64,000 bases of DNA, taken from positions 3,426,501 to 3,490,500 of the forward strand of contig QLII01000001.1 of assembly GCA_003259005.1 (NCBI GenBank), given 5' to 3'. The position numbers were made by a program, and so were the translations under genes. The notes beneath the pieces are model-generated. The model saw only the letters and a list, made by a program, of their open reading frames with translations. It was not told the DNA's origin and did no database searches. How positions within the stretch are numbered: position 1 is the stretch's first letter; the number at the start of each line of letters is the position of its first letter. This DNA is from Spirosoma telluris (GTDB lineage: Bacteria > Bacteroidota > Bacteroidia > Cytophagales > Spirosomataceae). Shown piece after piece: positions 17,138 through 26,169 of the stretch.

Positions 17138-17163
17138 GTTGACGCGGACAGTCAACTATCCGC
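17138..17163. other. Possible H-type pseudoknot 3' of ccoI
   Basis: GTTGAC (17138-17143), GCGGA (17144-17148), GTCAAC (17151-17156) and TCCGC (17159-17163) are arranged as two interleaved stems, the order of a classical pseudoknot. It lies in the ccoI-catalase gap. The stems are short, so chance is possible. Confidence 0.3.
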
Positions 17164-17175
17164 GACAGACCGTCC

Positions 17176-19679
17176 TTAAATCTTCCGCCAGCGCATGCCT
17201 AGTGTGGAAATCGCCAGCATGGTAGCCGAACTAATTGGCATCAGAATAGCGGCTACTACTGGTGAGAGATTACCTGTGAGTGCATAACTCAAGCCAATGA
17301 AATTGTACACTAATGAGACGATAAAACTGAACCGAATCAGGCGCATACCGAATCGGGTGTAGTTCAACATTTGGGGCAGTTGCATTAACGCACCAGCTTC
17401 CAGAATGGCATCACTGGCAGGCGTGAACTGAACGGTATCGTCGGTAACGGCAATGCCTACATCGGCCTGTTTCAAGGCACCGGCATCATTCAGGCCATCG
17501 CCCACCATCATAACCCGCCGATCGTTCGCCTGTAAGTGCTTAATGAAGGCTAATTTTTCTTCAGGGCGACAATTAAAATGCATCTGCCCAGTCTTTGGGA
17601 ACAAGTGAGTCAGTTCGGTCTGGGCATGATCGTTATCGCCCGAGAGCAGATATAGTTGATGCGTTGTGCGCAAACTGGTCAGCATATCCTCTAACCCAGA
17701 CCGATACTCATTTGGGAAGCCGAAGTAGCCCCGGTATTGACGATCAATGCTGAGATAAACTCGAGCGCCAGCCAGCTCGTGTTTTTTGACTGTGTCCTCA
17801 CAGACTGCAACGGTCGGATCGACAAATGAACGCGTACCTAGTTTAACGATTAATCCATCCACAAGTGCCTGAATCCCATGCCCTGGCACTTCAGTAAAGT
17901 AGTCGATAGAGAGCGGTACATTGCCCGATAGATAGGTAGTTAGTTTACGGCTAAGCGGGTGCGCCGACTGTCGAACCAGGGATACGACCATAGCCCGTTC
18001 AATGGAACGCAGAGGACGGTCGAATTGCTCGACCACAGTATGTTGTGGGGTAGTCAGTGTGCCTGTTTTGTCGAAAACGATGGTATCGCAGGCAGCCATT
18101 TTCTCAATCACATCGGCGTTTTTGAGGTATAGATGCCGTTTACCCAGTAACCGTAAGCCATTACCCAGGGCAAAGGGATATGACAGCGAGAGCGCACAGG
18201 GACAGGCAATAATGAGCACGGCGGTAAATGCATTGATAGCTCGGGCCGGGTCATGATAAGCATACCAGTACAAGCCCACCAGGGCAGCTACCGACATAAC
18301 GGTTACAGTAAAATACGTCCCAACGGCATCCGCGAAGGTGCGAATTCGGGAGTTATCCTCCTTCTGAAAGGCATCGTTATTCCAGAGCTGGGTCAGGTAA
18401 CTCTGCGACACCTCGCGCACTACTTCTAGTTCGATAGCTTCGCCCACTTGCTTCCCACCTGCGTACAATAGCGCACCAGGTTCTTTAGCTTCCGGTTCCG
18501 ATTCACCCGTTACGAAGCTATAATCAATCATGCCATGCCCTCTGTAAAGCAATCCATCGGCAGGAATCAACTCGTGGTTTCGCACCCGAATCCGGTCCCC
18601 TTTACGAAGCTGTGCCACCGGAATTACCTGTTCTGTGTCGAGGGGCAAGGGGCAGGGGGCAGGGATAAAATCGCTCGGCCTACCCTGCTCCCTGCCCCCT
18701 GCTCCCCGCCCAAGCACCGTTACTGCCAATGGGAAGTACGACTTGTAGTCGCGCTCAAACGACAGGAATTCGTGGGTACGCTGCTGAAACCATTTGCCAC
18801 ATAACAAAAAGAAAATCAGACCAGTTAGCGAATCAAAATAACCCGCCCCGTCGAGCGCCAAGACTTCATAAGTACCCCGAAAAAAGGCTACCAGTATACC
18901 GAGCAAAATCGGAAAGTCAATGTTAATCGTTCCCTTCCGTAGTGCCGTCCAGACCGACTCAAAATAGCCCGATGCCGAATAAAATACAACAGGAATAGCG
19001 AGCAGCAGATTGAGGATACCAAAAAGATGTTTGAACGACGGATCGGTAAGTCCCAGGTATTCGGGGAAGCTGAACAGCATGATATTCCCCGCGCAGAACC
19101 CCGCTACGCCAAGTCGATAGAGGAACGGTCGGTTAGACGTTTTTTGACCGGCCTGCACCACATCGTTAAGACTAATCAGCGGCTCATAGCCAATGGAACT
19201 AAGTAGTTCGACTACCTGCCGAAGCGTTAGTTCAGTGGGATTATACGTCAGGTGAACCTGTTTCTTCAGGAAATCTACCCGCGCCTGCTGGATATTGGGG
19301 TTAATCCGATACAGGTGTTCGAGCAGCCACAGGCAGGAACTACAGTGAATGGTGGGAATATAAAACGTAACCTTCGCGACTGATTCGCCCGAAAACTCCA
19401 GCAATTGGGCCACAATATCAGGATGGTCCAGAAACTCCAGCCTTGTCTGCCGCGTGCTATCTGTTTTCAGACTGTTACCGGGACGGGACTGACCAGATCG
19501 GCTTTGCCCGACAGTTGTTCGATGTCGTAATATTGGCAAAGCTGGTGCTGGCTCAGGATGCTATATACTGTTTTGCAACCATCGCAGCAGAATGGTTTAT
19601 CATCAAGAACGATTGACTCGTCGGGACATTCGTTGCCACAGTGGTAGCAGATGGTTGATGAAATCGTTGCCGTACTCAT
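17176..19679 (-). CDS. ccoI: Copper-translocating P-type ATPase CcoI/FixI, with in-frame palindromic insert (one frame break)
   Basis: P1B-type ATPase of about 834 residues that supplies copper for cbb3 oxidase. The N-terminus has a Cys-rich metal-binding region (CYHCGNECPDESIV, FCCDGCKTVYSIL), followed by an HMA-like domain with CSSCLW. The core includes the CPC membrane motif (IIACPCALSLSYPFA), phosphorylation motif DKTGTLT, the HP motif SAHPLSRKL and the hinge MVGDGLNDAGALKQADVG. One G is missing near 19477-19480 and its repair joins the N-terminal 55 residues. About 25 residues between FPLAVTVL and EQVIPVAQLRKGD come from palindromic element copy C and are in frame. Paired Fnr-like boxes lie 47 and 69 bp upstream; hemN is divergent. 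Confidence 0.92.
18637..18715. repeat. GC-rich palindromic element, copy C (in frame inside ccoI)
   Basis: Arms GAGGGGCAAGGGGCAGGGGG (from 18640) and a CCCTGCTCCCTGCCCCCTGC side (18683-18705) form a long GC-rich inverted repeat. The segment encodes GRGAGGREQGRPSDFIPAPC and a few more residues at the start of the actuator domain. The reading frame stays open through it. Confidence 0.7.
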
Positions 19680-19696
19680 ACCTCAGAATTTGCAGG

Positions 19697-19791
19697 CAAG
19701 TTGGCACCACAACGCAGATTAACTCCTGATTATCATCAACCCGTAAGCTGATACCGCTCAGGAGTTAGCACCCGCGATTAAGCCATTTTTG
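19697..19791. promoter_or_regulatory. Divergent ccoI/hemN promoter with paired Fnr-like boxes
   Basis: Boxes CTGATtatcATCAA (19726-19739) and CTGATaccgCTCAG (19748-19761) have centres 22 bp apart. On the plus side CATTTTTG ends at 19791, 36.5 bp from the nearer box centre, towards hemN. On the minus side CCAACTTG ends at 19697, 35.5 bp away, towards ccoI; this is a weaker -7 match. Layout equals that at 2082-2176. Confidence 0.68.
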
Positions 19792-19802
19792 CTTACACAA
19801 TA

Positions 19803-19885
19803 GCAGGGGCTCGGTGCAGGGAGTCACGTGCAGGAAATGAGCACTAATCCTTTTTTCTTACTCCCAGCACCGCGCCCCCTGCCCC
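19803..19885. repeat. GC-rich palindromic element, copy D (upstream of hemN)
   Basis: Imperfect inverted repeat: GCAGGGGCTCGGTGCAGGGA (from 19803) pairs with a CTCCCAGCACCGCGCCCCCT side ending at 19885. It abuts the first possible hemN ATG (19886) and would lie in the hemN leader, so it could affect hemN expression. Confidence 0.65.
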
Positions 19886-21277
19886 ATGCAATACACAACC
19901 ATGAATCCTCTTATCCAGAAATATAACGTCCCAGGTCCACGCTACACCAGTTACCCAACCGTACCTTTCTGGGACGAAACAACATTTAGTAAAGCTGCCT
20001 GGGTGCATCATCTACAACGGGCATTTTCGGCCACCAATTCAACAACGGGCATCAGCCTGTATATTCACCTCCCTTACTGCGAGAGCCTATGCACGTTCTG
20101 TGGCTGTAACAAACGCATCACAAAAAATCACGCGGTTGAAGTGCCTTATATCAAAGCCCTGTTAACCGAATGGAATCTGTATTGCGATTTACTACCAGAA
20201 AAGCCACGTCTTGCCGAATTGCATTTGGGTGGAGGGACGCCTAGTTTTTTTGCACCCAGTCAACTCGAACGGCTCTTAACCGGAATCTTTGAACGCGCCA
20301 CACCGACCGACTTGCCCGACTATGGCTGGGAGGGTCACCCGAACAATACAACCCGGCAGCATTTGCAGGTCCTGTATGACTTCGGTTTCCGGCGCGTGAG
20401 CTTTGGCGTTCAGGACTATGACCCTGTGGTCCAAAAAGCCATTCACCGGCATCAGCCGTTTGAACATGTACAGCAAGTAACGGACTGGGCACGACAGATT
20501 GGCTATACCTCCATTAGCCATGATCTGGTGTTCGGGCTCCCGTTCCAAACGACTGATTCAATTGAAGATACGATCTACAAAACCCTGATGCTTCGGCCCG
20601 ACCGCATTGCCTTTTATTCGTACGCCCATGTACCCTGGCTTAAGGGAAATGGTCAGCGGGGTTTTCGGGATGAAGATCTGCCTTCAGGCGATCAGAAGCG
20701 GGTACTCTACGAAACAGGCCGGGATTTGCTGGAAAGTGCGGGCTATACGGAAATTGGCATGGATCACTTTGCCAAAACGCACGATAGTCTGTACAAAGCC
20801 ATGCAATCGGGTACGCTCCATCGAAATTTTATGGGATACACAACCACCCAAACGCGGGTATTACTCGGACTTGGAGCCTCTTCGATCAGCGATGTCTGGT
20901 CGGCGTTTGCGCAGAATGAGAAAGAAATAGATAGCTATACGAATCGAGTAATGTCGGGCGAGTTGCCCTTATTGCGTGGCCACGTTCTTGATGATCAGGA
21001 CCAGTTTCTGCGCCGACAGATTCTGAACATCATGTGTCAGGGAGAAACACGTTGGCATATTGGCAGTTGGTCGAAACGGGAGTGGGAAGACCTGTCCAAG
21101 CGACTGGAAGGATTTCGGCTCGATGGCTTACTGGAGTATGATGCCGAGGGGTTACGTGTCTATCCCGAAGGCCGGCCCTTTCTTCGGAACATCTGCATGG
21201 CGTTCGATGAACGACTCAACTATGCCCAATCGAACGTCGGCCCGGCCCAAACGCAGATATTTTCACAGACGGTTTGA
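19886..21277 (+). CDS. hemN: Oxygen-independent coproporphyrinogen III dehydrogenase
   Basis: Radical SAM enzyme of haem synthesis that decarboxylates two propionates of coproporphyrinogen III without oxygen. It has 463 residues. The N-terminus has QKYNVPGPRYTSYPTVPFW, the radical SAM cluster motif YCESLCTFCGC (CxxxCxxC) and LHLGGGTPSFF. Later VSFGVQDYDPVVQKAIHR and the C-terminal GETRWHIG are family features. The ATG at 19901 (MNPLIQKYN) may be the true start, because 19886 directly abuts palindromic element D. The paired Fnr-like boxes upstream fit expression at low oxygen, and the divergent partner is ccoI. Confidence 0.95.
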   Translation: MQYTTMNPLIQKYNVPGPRYTSYPTVPFWDETTFSKAAWVHHLQRAFSATNSTTGISLYIHLPYCESLCTFCGCNKRITKNHAVEVPYIKALLTEWNLYCDLLPEKPRLAELHLGGGTPSFFAPSQLERLLTGIFERATPTDLPDYGWEGHPNNTTRQHLQVLYDFGFRRVSFGVQDYDPVVQKAIHRHQPFEHVQQVTDWARQIGYTSISHDLVFGLPFQTTDSIEDTIYKTLMLRPDRIAFYSYAHVPWLKGNGQRGFRDEDLPSGDQKRVLYETGRDLLESAGYTEIGMDHFAKTHDSLYKAMQSGTLHRNFMGYTTTQTRVLLGLGASSISDVWSAFAQNEKEIDSYTNRVMSGELPLLRGHVLDDQDQFLRRQILNIMCQGETRWHIGSWSKREWEDLSKRLEGFRLDGLLEYDAEGLRVYPEGRPFLRNICMAFDERLNYAQSNVGPAQTQIFSQTV

Positions 21278-21306
21278 TTAGTTGGTCACCTAGTGCTTTG
21301 CCAAAC

Positions 21307-21389
21307 TAGATTCTATTGATTCTATATACCTGATTATCAACATCAACCGCGCGGGCGGCCCCGAGAATCCAAAGGATCAATAGAAACTA
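21307..21389. repeat. Imperfect inverted repeat with TTCTATTGATTCT motif
   Basis: TAGATTCTATTGATTCTAT near 21307-21325 pairs with GATCAATAGAAACTAA near 21375-21390. The same TTAGATTCTATTGATT sequence forms the hairpin at 41057-41135. Confidence 0.5.
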
Positions 21390-21427
21390 AATTGGATGAG
21401 TACTAGCCTCTATTCGGTTTTAGGAGA

Positions 21428-21687
21428 TGTCTCCGACAGCATCCCTGCTGTCGAGCCGATAGGCTAAAATGATTAGCTAGTGTTAATCAGCCTCCCTAGC
21501 CTGATTGATTTGTATTAAATAAGCGCCGTTTTTTTATTCTCGCCGGGTTAAAACCCGGTGCAAAAACACAGCATATATCAATTGCACCGGGTTTTAACCC
21601 GGCGAGAATAAAAAAATAAAGCAATGTATTTCAGCGCTTAATTTGTTCAAATCAATAAGGCTCAACAGCAGGGATGCTGTCGGAGAC
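21428..21687. repeat. 23-bp perfect inverted repeat enclosing a hairpin
   Basis: Arm at 21428-21450 (GTCTCCGACAGCATCCCTGC and three more bases) is repeated inverted at 21665-21687. Each arm also contains its own small palindrome, GACAGCAtcccTGCTGTC. The arms enclose about 215 bp, including the 35-bp core hairpin. The look is of a small non-coding mobile or repeat unit, but no target-site duplication was established. Confidence 0.65.
21529..21616. repeat. Perfect 35-bp hairpin with terminal T/A tracts
   Basis: Arms 21529-21563 and 21582-21616 are perfectly complementary with an 18-nt loop. Each arm itself contains CCGGGTTAAAACCCGG, a second palindrome, so cruciform alternatives exist. Outer ends are 7-base T and A runs, so it could end transcription on both strands. 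Confidence 0.8.
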
Positions 21688-21714
21688 GCTAGCAATGCCA
21701 GGTTAACGTAACCC

Positions 21715-21753
21715 AAAACGAATCGCCCGATTTGAGACCGGGCGATTCGTTTT
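21715..21753. terminator. Bidirectional intrinsic terminator
   Basis: Perfect 15-bp stem (AAAACGAATCGCCCG and complement), 9-nt loop, A run on one side and T run on the other. It lies 28 bp downstream of the small membrane protein gene on the minus strand. Confidence 0.8.
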
Positions 21754-21780
21754 GAGAGTCGGTACAGCTATTGTGTTACG

Positions 21781-22107
21781 TTACAATAAGTCGATTGCGA
21801 TCATGAACAGGTGCAACACCAGACTGGTAGCAAAAGCAGGGAAAATATATTTTACGGGCATAGCCGACAACACGGGCACCAGTACTAGTAGAAAACAAAG
21901 CATACTCACCAGAAACTGCCAGTCACCCCCACCAAAGTAAAACATGCTCAGCAAGAGTGCTGGCGACAAAACACAACCCTGAATAGCGAGTGCCGAAACA
22001 GCCCAGCCAAAACGAGTGAATTCTGCTTTCGCAATAAAATTGGTATAAGCCGTTAACCAGCTAGCTTCAGAAGAGTGATCGGTAGATGCGTGCGTGAGCG
22101 TTGCCAT
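21781..22107 (-). CDS. Small three-span membrane protein of unknown function
   Basis: Protein of 108 residues that I cannot assign to a family. A polar, His/Ser-rich N-terminus (about 30 residues) is followed by three hydrophobic segments: FGWAVSALAIQGCVLSPALLL, FLVSMLCFLLVLVPVLSAM and YIFPAFATSLVLHLFMIAIDL. It is flanked by a terminator downstream and by paired Fnr-like boxes 56-91 bp upstream with TTATTTTG at the matching distance. It is therefore a predicted member of the same regulon as hemN and ccoI; that makes a role in low-oxygen respiration or haem/copper handling possible but unproven. Confidence 0.65.
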   Translation of the reverse strand: MATLTHASTDHSSEASWLTAYTNFIAKAEFTRFGWAVSALAIQGCVLSPALLLSMFYFGGGDWQFLVSMLCFLLVLVPVLSAMPVKYIFPAFATSLVLHLFMIAIDLL

Positions 22108-22132
22108 AAGTTGTGCGCGTTAAATGATGGCA

Positions 22133-22198
22133 CAAAATAAAGTGTGGCTCGGCGCACCTCGTATGACGTTCGTCAGGTCAAAAACTGATGTTTCTCAA
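22133..22198. promoter_or_regulatory. Paired Fnr-like boxes upstream of the small membrane protein
   Basis: Boxes ATGACgttcGTCAG (22163-22176) and CTGATgtttCTCAA (22185-22198), centres 22 bp apart. A -7 element TTATTTTG on the minus strand (22140-22133) ends 36.5 bp from the nearer centre. There is no gene on the plus side and no -7 element there, unlike the other divergent modules. Confidence 0.65.
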
Positions 22199-22219
22199 AG
22201 ATGCATGCAAAATTCTTCT

Positions 22220-22292
22220 CGACAGGATTTACAGGATAAAACAGGATTACTAACTGAAATAATAATCCTGTTTTATCCTGTAAATCCTGTCG
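22220..22292. repeat. Perfect 30-bp hairpin of ACAGGAT units
   Basis: Arms 22220-22249 and 22263-22292 are perfectly complementary with a 13-nt loop. Each arm is three degenerate copies of ACAGGATTT/ACAGGATAAA. It lies just after the GLPGLI gene (minus) and is a likely 3' end signal. Confidence 0.8.
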
Positions 22293-22305
22293 AAAACTGT
22301 TCCTC

Positions 22306-23052
22306 TTAGTATCGAATTTCCCAGTACGGATTCTGGTGAGCCGTCATCTGCTCAGCAATATACTGGCTGATTAGTTTATCGTAATCTGCATCCGTAATTT
22401 TCTTGCCCTTTACTTTTGGCAATTTCAGATCGTCGGGCGTAAGCGGTCGGAACGCGACACCAATGGCTTCAATGATTACGTCGCCATCGTTGACATTTAA
22501 TTCCAGGATCAGGCCGGGTAAGCCATTCATACGCTCGGGGCCAGCCGAGACTGGAATATCCTGCGCAAACCAGGCGGTAATCTTCTGTTTCTTAATCGGA
22601 TCTTCGGTTTCCGCTTTCATACAGATATAGCCTGCTACTTCTTTGATTTGATTACCTATTTTCCAAACAGGTGTATGCAGCGAATCATCAATAATGTAGG
22701 TTTTACCCAGCATTTCGATGATGTCGTTTTTCTTATCCTTCTCAAAATTTCGACGTAGAACAAACTCTGATTTTCGCCACGAATACCCGCCCTCTTCTGG
22801 CTCATCACTATTGTAAGTGTACAGACTTTCGGTAGGGCTAAACGCCAGTTTCATCTTGATTCCTTTGTTATTCTCTTCCCAGTTTTTCCAGGTCTGCGCC
22901 ATACGATCTTTTTGTTCCTGGCTCAAAAACGTCATACGCTTAGTAATTTTCAGCCAGTATTCTTTACGAACATAGGTAACAACGCCTTCCGTTTTCTGGG
23001 CCATTGCCAGGGAGCTGGTTAGCAGGCAAAGGATAATTAGTATTTTTTTCAT
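22306..23052 (-). CDS. GLPGLI family protein
   Basis: Exported protein of 248 residues with an N-terminal signal peptide (MKKILIILCLLTSSLAMAQ). The motif GPERMNGLPGLILELNVNDG gives the GLPGLI family of Bacteroidota; its biochemical role is not known. The WFAQDIPVSAGPE stretch before it is also typical, as is the pairing with an outer-membrane beta-barrel gene upstream, here 46 bp away in the same direction. The two are probably an operon acting at the envelope. Confidence 0.9.
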   Translation of the reverse strand: MKKILIILCLLTSSLAMAQKTEGVVTYVRKEYWLKITKRMTFLSQEQKDRMAQTWKNWEENNKGIKMKLAFSPTESLYTYNSDEPEEGGYSWRKSEFVLRRNFEKDKKNDIIEMLGKTYIIDDSLHTPVWKIGNQIKEVAGYICMKAETEDPIKKQKITAWFAQDIPVSAGPERMNGLPGLILELNVNDGDVIIEAIGVAFRPLTPDDLKLPKVKGKKITDADYDKLISQYIAEQMTAHQNPYWEIRY

Positions 23053-23098
23053 AATCGACGTTTCAACAAACTAGTAGATAGATAAGGGACTTGTTGGC

Positions 23099-25940
23099 TC
23101 AGAAAAATCCATCCCGGCGCATTTTGGCCTGAACACCACGCATATTATACGTAAAGCCGATGGTAAAATACCGCGCCAGCGTCTGGATCGTTTCTGATTG
23201 CGTATAGTTGGCACCGCGGTTTAATGATACCGCTACGTTTCGATTCAGCATATCAGTAGCCGTGAAGCGAATTTCAGCCCGTTTGGCTTTTCCCAGAATA
23301 TGGTACATCGACGCGTTCCAAATCGGAATCCGTTGATCGAAATCCAGTTGTGTATTTTTACTGATTCGGTAGTTCAGATTCGTATTAATGTAAAAATCAT
23401 GGGGTAGTTTCAACGTTAGCTCACCCCCAAATTGTTATTGATAAACTGATTACGTATCGAGCTAATTGAAAATTCTGTATTGGTAACGCCGAAATTGGCA
23501 TTTCCATAGAACGTTAACCAATCAACAGGTGTCAGGCTTAAGCGCCCTCCTACATTAAAACCCTGAGTCTTTGCCTCATTGAGTATATCGTTGATTTTGG
23601 CCGGGTTTTTCCCCAGGCTTACATTGGCGTTCAAATCCAGCGTCGCTTTGGTTTTCTTAAGTGGGAAGCCAAAGCCCATGTACGAATTGAAATTCTGACC
23701 ACCCGATAGGTTTTCAGGTTTTATCACCGTGACCAATGTCTGTGCATTAGTGCTTTGACTATTCACGATTTGATTGACATACTTGGTGCCATTCAGACCT
23801 ACATACAGGTTCATGAAGCTACCAGGATTAAAGTAGTTGAAACCAATGTTTATATTGTGGCCCAATTGCGGCAACAAATCGGGGTTACCTTCATTAATAA
23901 ATAATGGGTTACTGTTATTCCGGATTGGCTGGAGCTGGAGTGAGGTTGGAATCTGAACGCTTACATTATACCCCCGTAGAGGTACTTATTATTTTTCAGA
24001 TCGTAGTTTAAGCCCACGTTTGGGATCATGGTTGTAAACACCCGGCTAATGGGCGTAAATGTCGCAGCACTCTGATCAGGTGCAAATTGACCATTTAGTG
24101 TAAAGCGTTGGCCCGCCAATCCTACCGATACGTTCAAGCCCTTGTAGGAGTAGCGAACACTGCTTCCCAGCCGGTTATAAACGTAATTGTTTTTGTAATA
24201 CAGACTTAACGTGTCGTTGTGAATATAGCGGCCATCTCCCCGATTAAATACATCGCGGTCTACTTCATCATTTCGCAGGCTAAAGTTGTAAAAAGTTTCC
24301 CAGGTAAATCGTTTGGCAAAGGGCTCTACGTATTGTAAACTGGCTTTGTATTCGCTCCGCACAATATTGTTGTGCTGATCCTGATGAACATCGGCCGATT
24401 TATCGGCTGCGGTAATAGGACCGGAGTAGGTATTTTGCGAATCCAGAATCAGGTTAGCGTTGTTGGTGTTAACTTCATACGTGGCACTGGCAGCCAAACT
24501 ACGGCCTTTTTTGCTACGCATTTTGTGTCGATAAATTAGTGAATTCGACGAAGCGAACTGTTTCTGATCACTGCCATTCGTGCTTACATTATCGGTTGTC
24601 GCGCCATTGCTTCGAACGAGGCTCTGGGTTCGGGAAAGGTGCGCATTCCCAAGACCATACCGGCTATTGTTAATGAATACCAAGGTGTTAAGCGTATCAA
24701 TCTGCTTTTCGTAACGCAAACTAACCCGGTGGTTTCCATTAAAGTTAACCTGATTACTGTTTTCTTCCGTTGTGTACGTGCTTTGCGGCAATGCCACATT
24801 ACGCTGCCGGTTCGCATCAAGCTCCAGACGAGTCTGGTTGTAGTAGTAGCTGCCACTCCATTTCTTCTCTTTTGTATCGAAGTTGTAATTGGCACCACCC
24901 GCTGCATTATTGGAGAAACCGACACCCTGACGGCCGCTCACAGGAATACCAAGCCCTTCGTCGCCACTGTCAGAGAAGTAGAAGAAATTGCCTCCGCTAA
25001 ATCCAAAATCAGCGTTCTGATTTGAATTATAGGCATTGCTCCCGCGAAAGTCCTGGTAATCATTTTGCGATAATCCCTGCTGGTTTGTGTTATTGCCCAA
25101 CCCTACCAATGAAAACTGGTGCTTAGAATTGAATTTATTATAGATCCCTTTCACTTCGGCCCGCGCCGACACATTGTTGGACGCGGGTCCTGCCGCAGCC
25201 GTTATTTTTCCGAAGCCGCCTTTTTTAAACTCTTCTTTCAGCTCCAGGTTAATCGTCTTCTCTTTCTTACCATCATCAACACCCGTAAGTTTGGCCTGTT
25301 CCGTTTTGTCGTTAAAGACTTGCACTTTCGTAATGGCTTCGGCCTGTAGGTTTTTGGTTGCCTGCTTTGGGTCATTACCAAAGAAGCTCTTACCATCGAC
25401 CGTTAACTTCTTCACATCCTGGCCCTGCGCCTTAATATTCCCATCCTGATCAATTTGCACACCCGGCAGTTTCCGGAGCAAATCCTCAACCGTTGAGCCG
25501 GGTGGTACTTTAAACGAGCTGGCGTTGTACTCAATCGTATCACCCTTTATGGTTAGTGGGGCTTTTGCCGTTCTGACCACTACCTCCATGAGTTCTCGGG
25601 TAATTGGCTTCAATTTCAGTTTACCGAGATCGATTACGGCATCACCGGTCGGCTTGATAACTTGATTGTGAGGGATATACCCGACAAAGGAAATTTTCAG
25701 TACGTAGTTACCTGCTTTGATATTTTTGAACGAAAAGGCGCCGTTGTCACCGGTACGGGTGAAGTTCACCATCGACGAATCTTTGGCGCTTAAGAGCATG
25801 ACCGTGGAAGAAGCGAGTGGTGCCGATGCGGTATCAACAGCCTGCCCCTGAAGTGTAAAGCGAGCCGGACTGGACGGACTTTGAGCATAAAGTGCAGCCG
25901 TCAGTAGACACAATACGGCCATCAGGAAAAGGTTTCTCAT
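23099..25940 (-). CDS. TonB-receptor-like outer membrane beta-barrel protein with carboxypeptidase-like domain (two frame breaks)
   Basis: Protein of about 947 residues after repair. It has a signal peptide (MRNLFLMAVLCLLTAALYAQ), a carboxypeptidase regulatory-like beta-sandwich (about 30-115: FTLQGQAVDTASAPLASSTV to ISFVGYIPHNQVI), a plug-like domain (GDTIEYNASSFKVPPGSTVEDLLRKLPGVQIDQDG, KKLTVDGKSFFGNDPKQATKNL) and a long Asn-rich barrel. It matches the outer membrane beta-barrel family that often pairs with GLPGLI genes. G-run breaks lie at 23971-23975 and 23424-23428; one base at each restores the frame (YGGYNVSV and NLGGELTLKLP). The ATG at 25940 is preferred to the TTG at 25970. Confidence 0.88.
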
Positions 25941-25967
25941 GGATAGTAGAAGTAAGGATAATGGGAG

Positions 25968-25975
25968 CAAAGCTA
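25968..25975 (-). promoter_or_regulatory. -7 element TAGCTTTG for the barrel/GLPGLI operon
   Basis: Exact TAnnTTTG match, 28 bp before the ATG at 25940. It also supports that ATG rather than the TTG at 25970, which overlaps the element. Confidence 0.5.
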
Positions 25976-26169
25976 AACCGATCTGCGGAACGCGGTTGGT
26001 CTGTTAACGTTTTTTAACTAGATTTATAGTAGTTAATTTAGTTAACGGTCAATTTGCCTTTTAATGAGTCGTTAATGAGGCAAAACGTTGCAAGTGGTAT
26101 GCTATAAGAGAAGAAAAGGGGATAATTCCACAAAAAAAGTTTGGTCGCGGGGAAATATAGTTTCCCTGC

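Larger units (their letters stand above)
21278..21780. other. 500-bp gene-free region built of nested inverted repeats
   Basis: No coding sequence seen. It holds at least four layers of inverted repeats, listed separately: an outer imperfect pair (about 21307-21389), a 23-bp pair enclosing the centre, a perfect 35-bp core hairpin, and a terminator near the right edge. A weaker pair (about 21501-21525 with 21633-21656) lies between the 23-bp pair and the core. Confidence 0.7.

Noticed and set aside
21331..21349. Further box CTGATtatcaacATCAA after hemN
   Set aside because: The spacer is 7 bases rather than 4 and no partner box exists.
21428..21687. Insertion sequence with 23-bp terminal inverted repeats
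   Set aside because: The enclosed 215 bp has no transposase ORF and no target duplication was found; kept only as a repeat.
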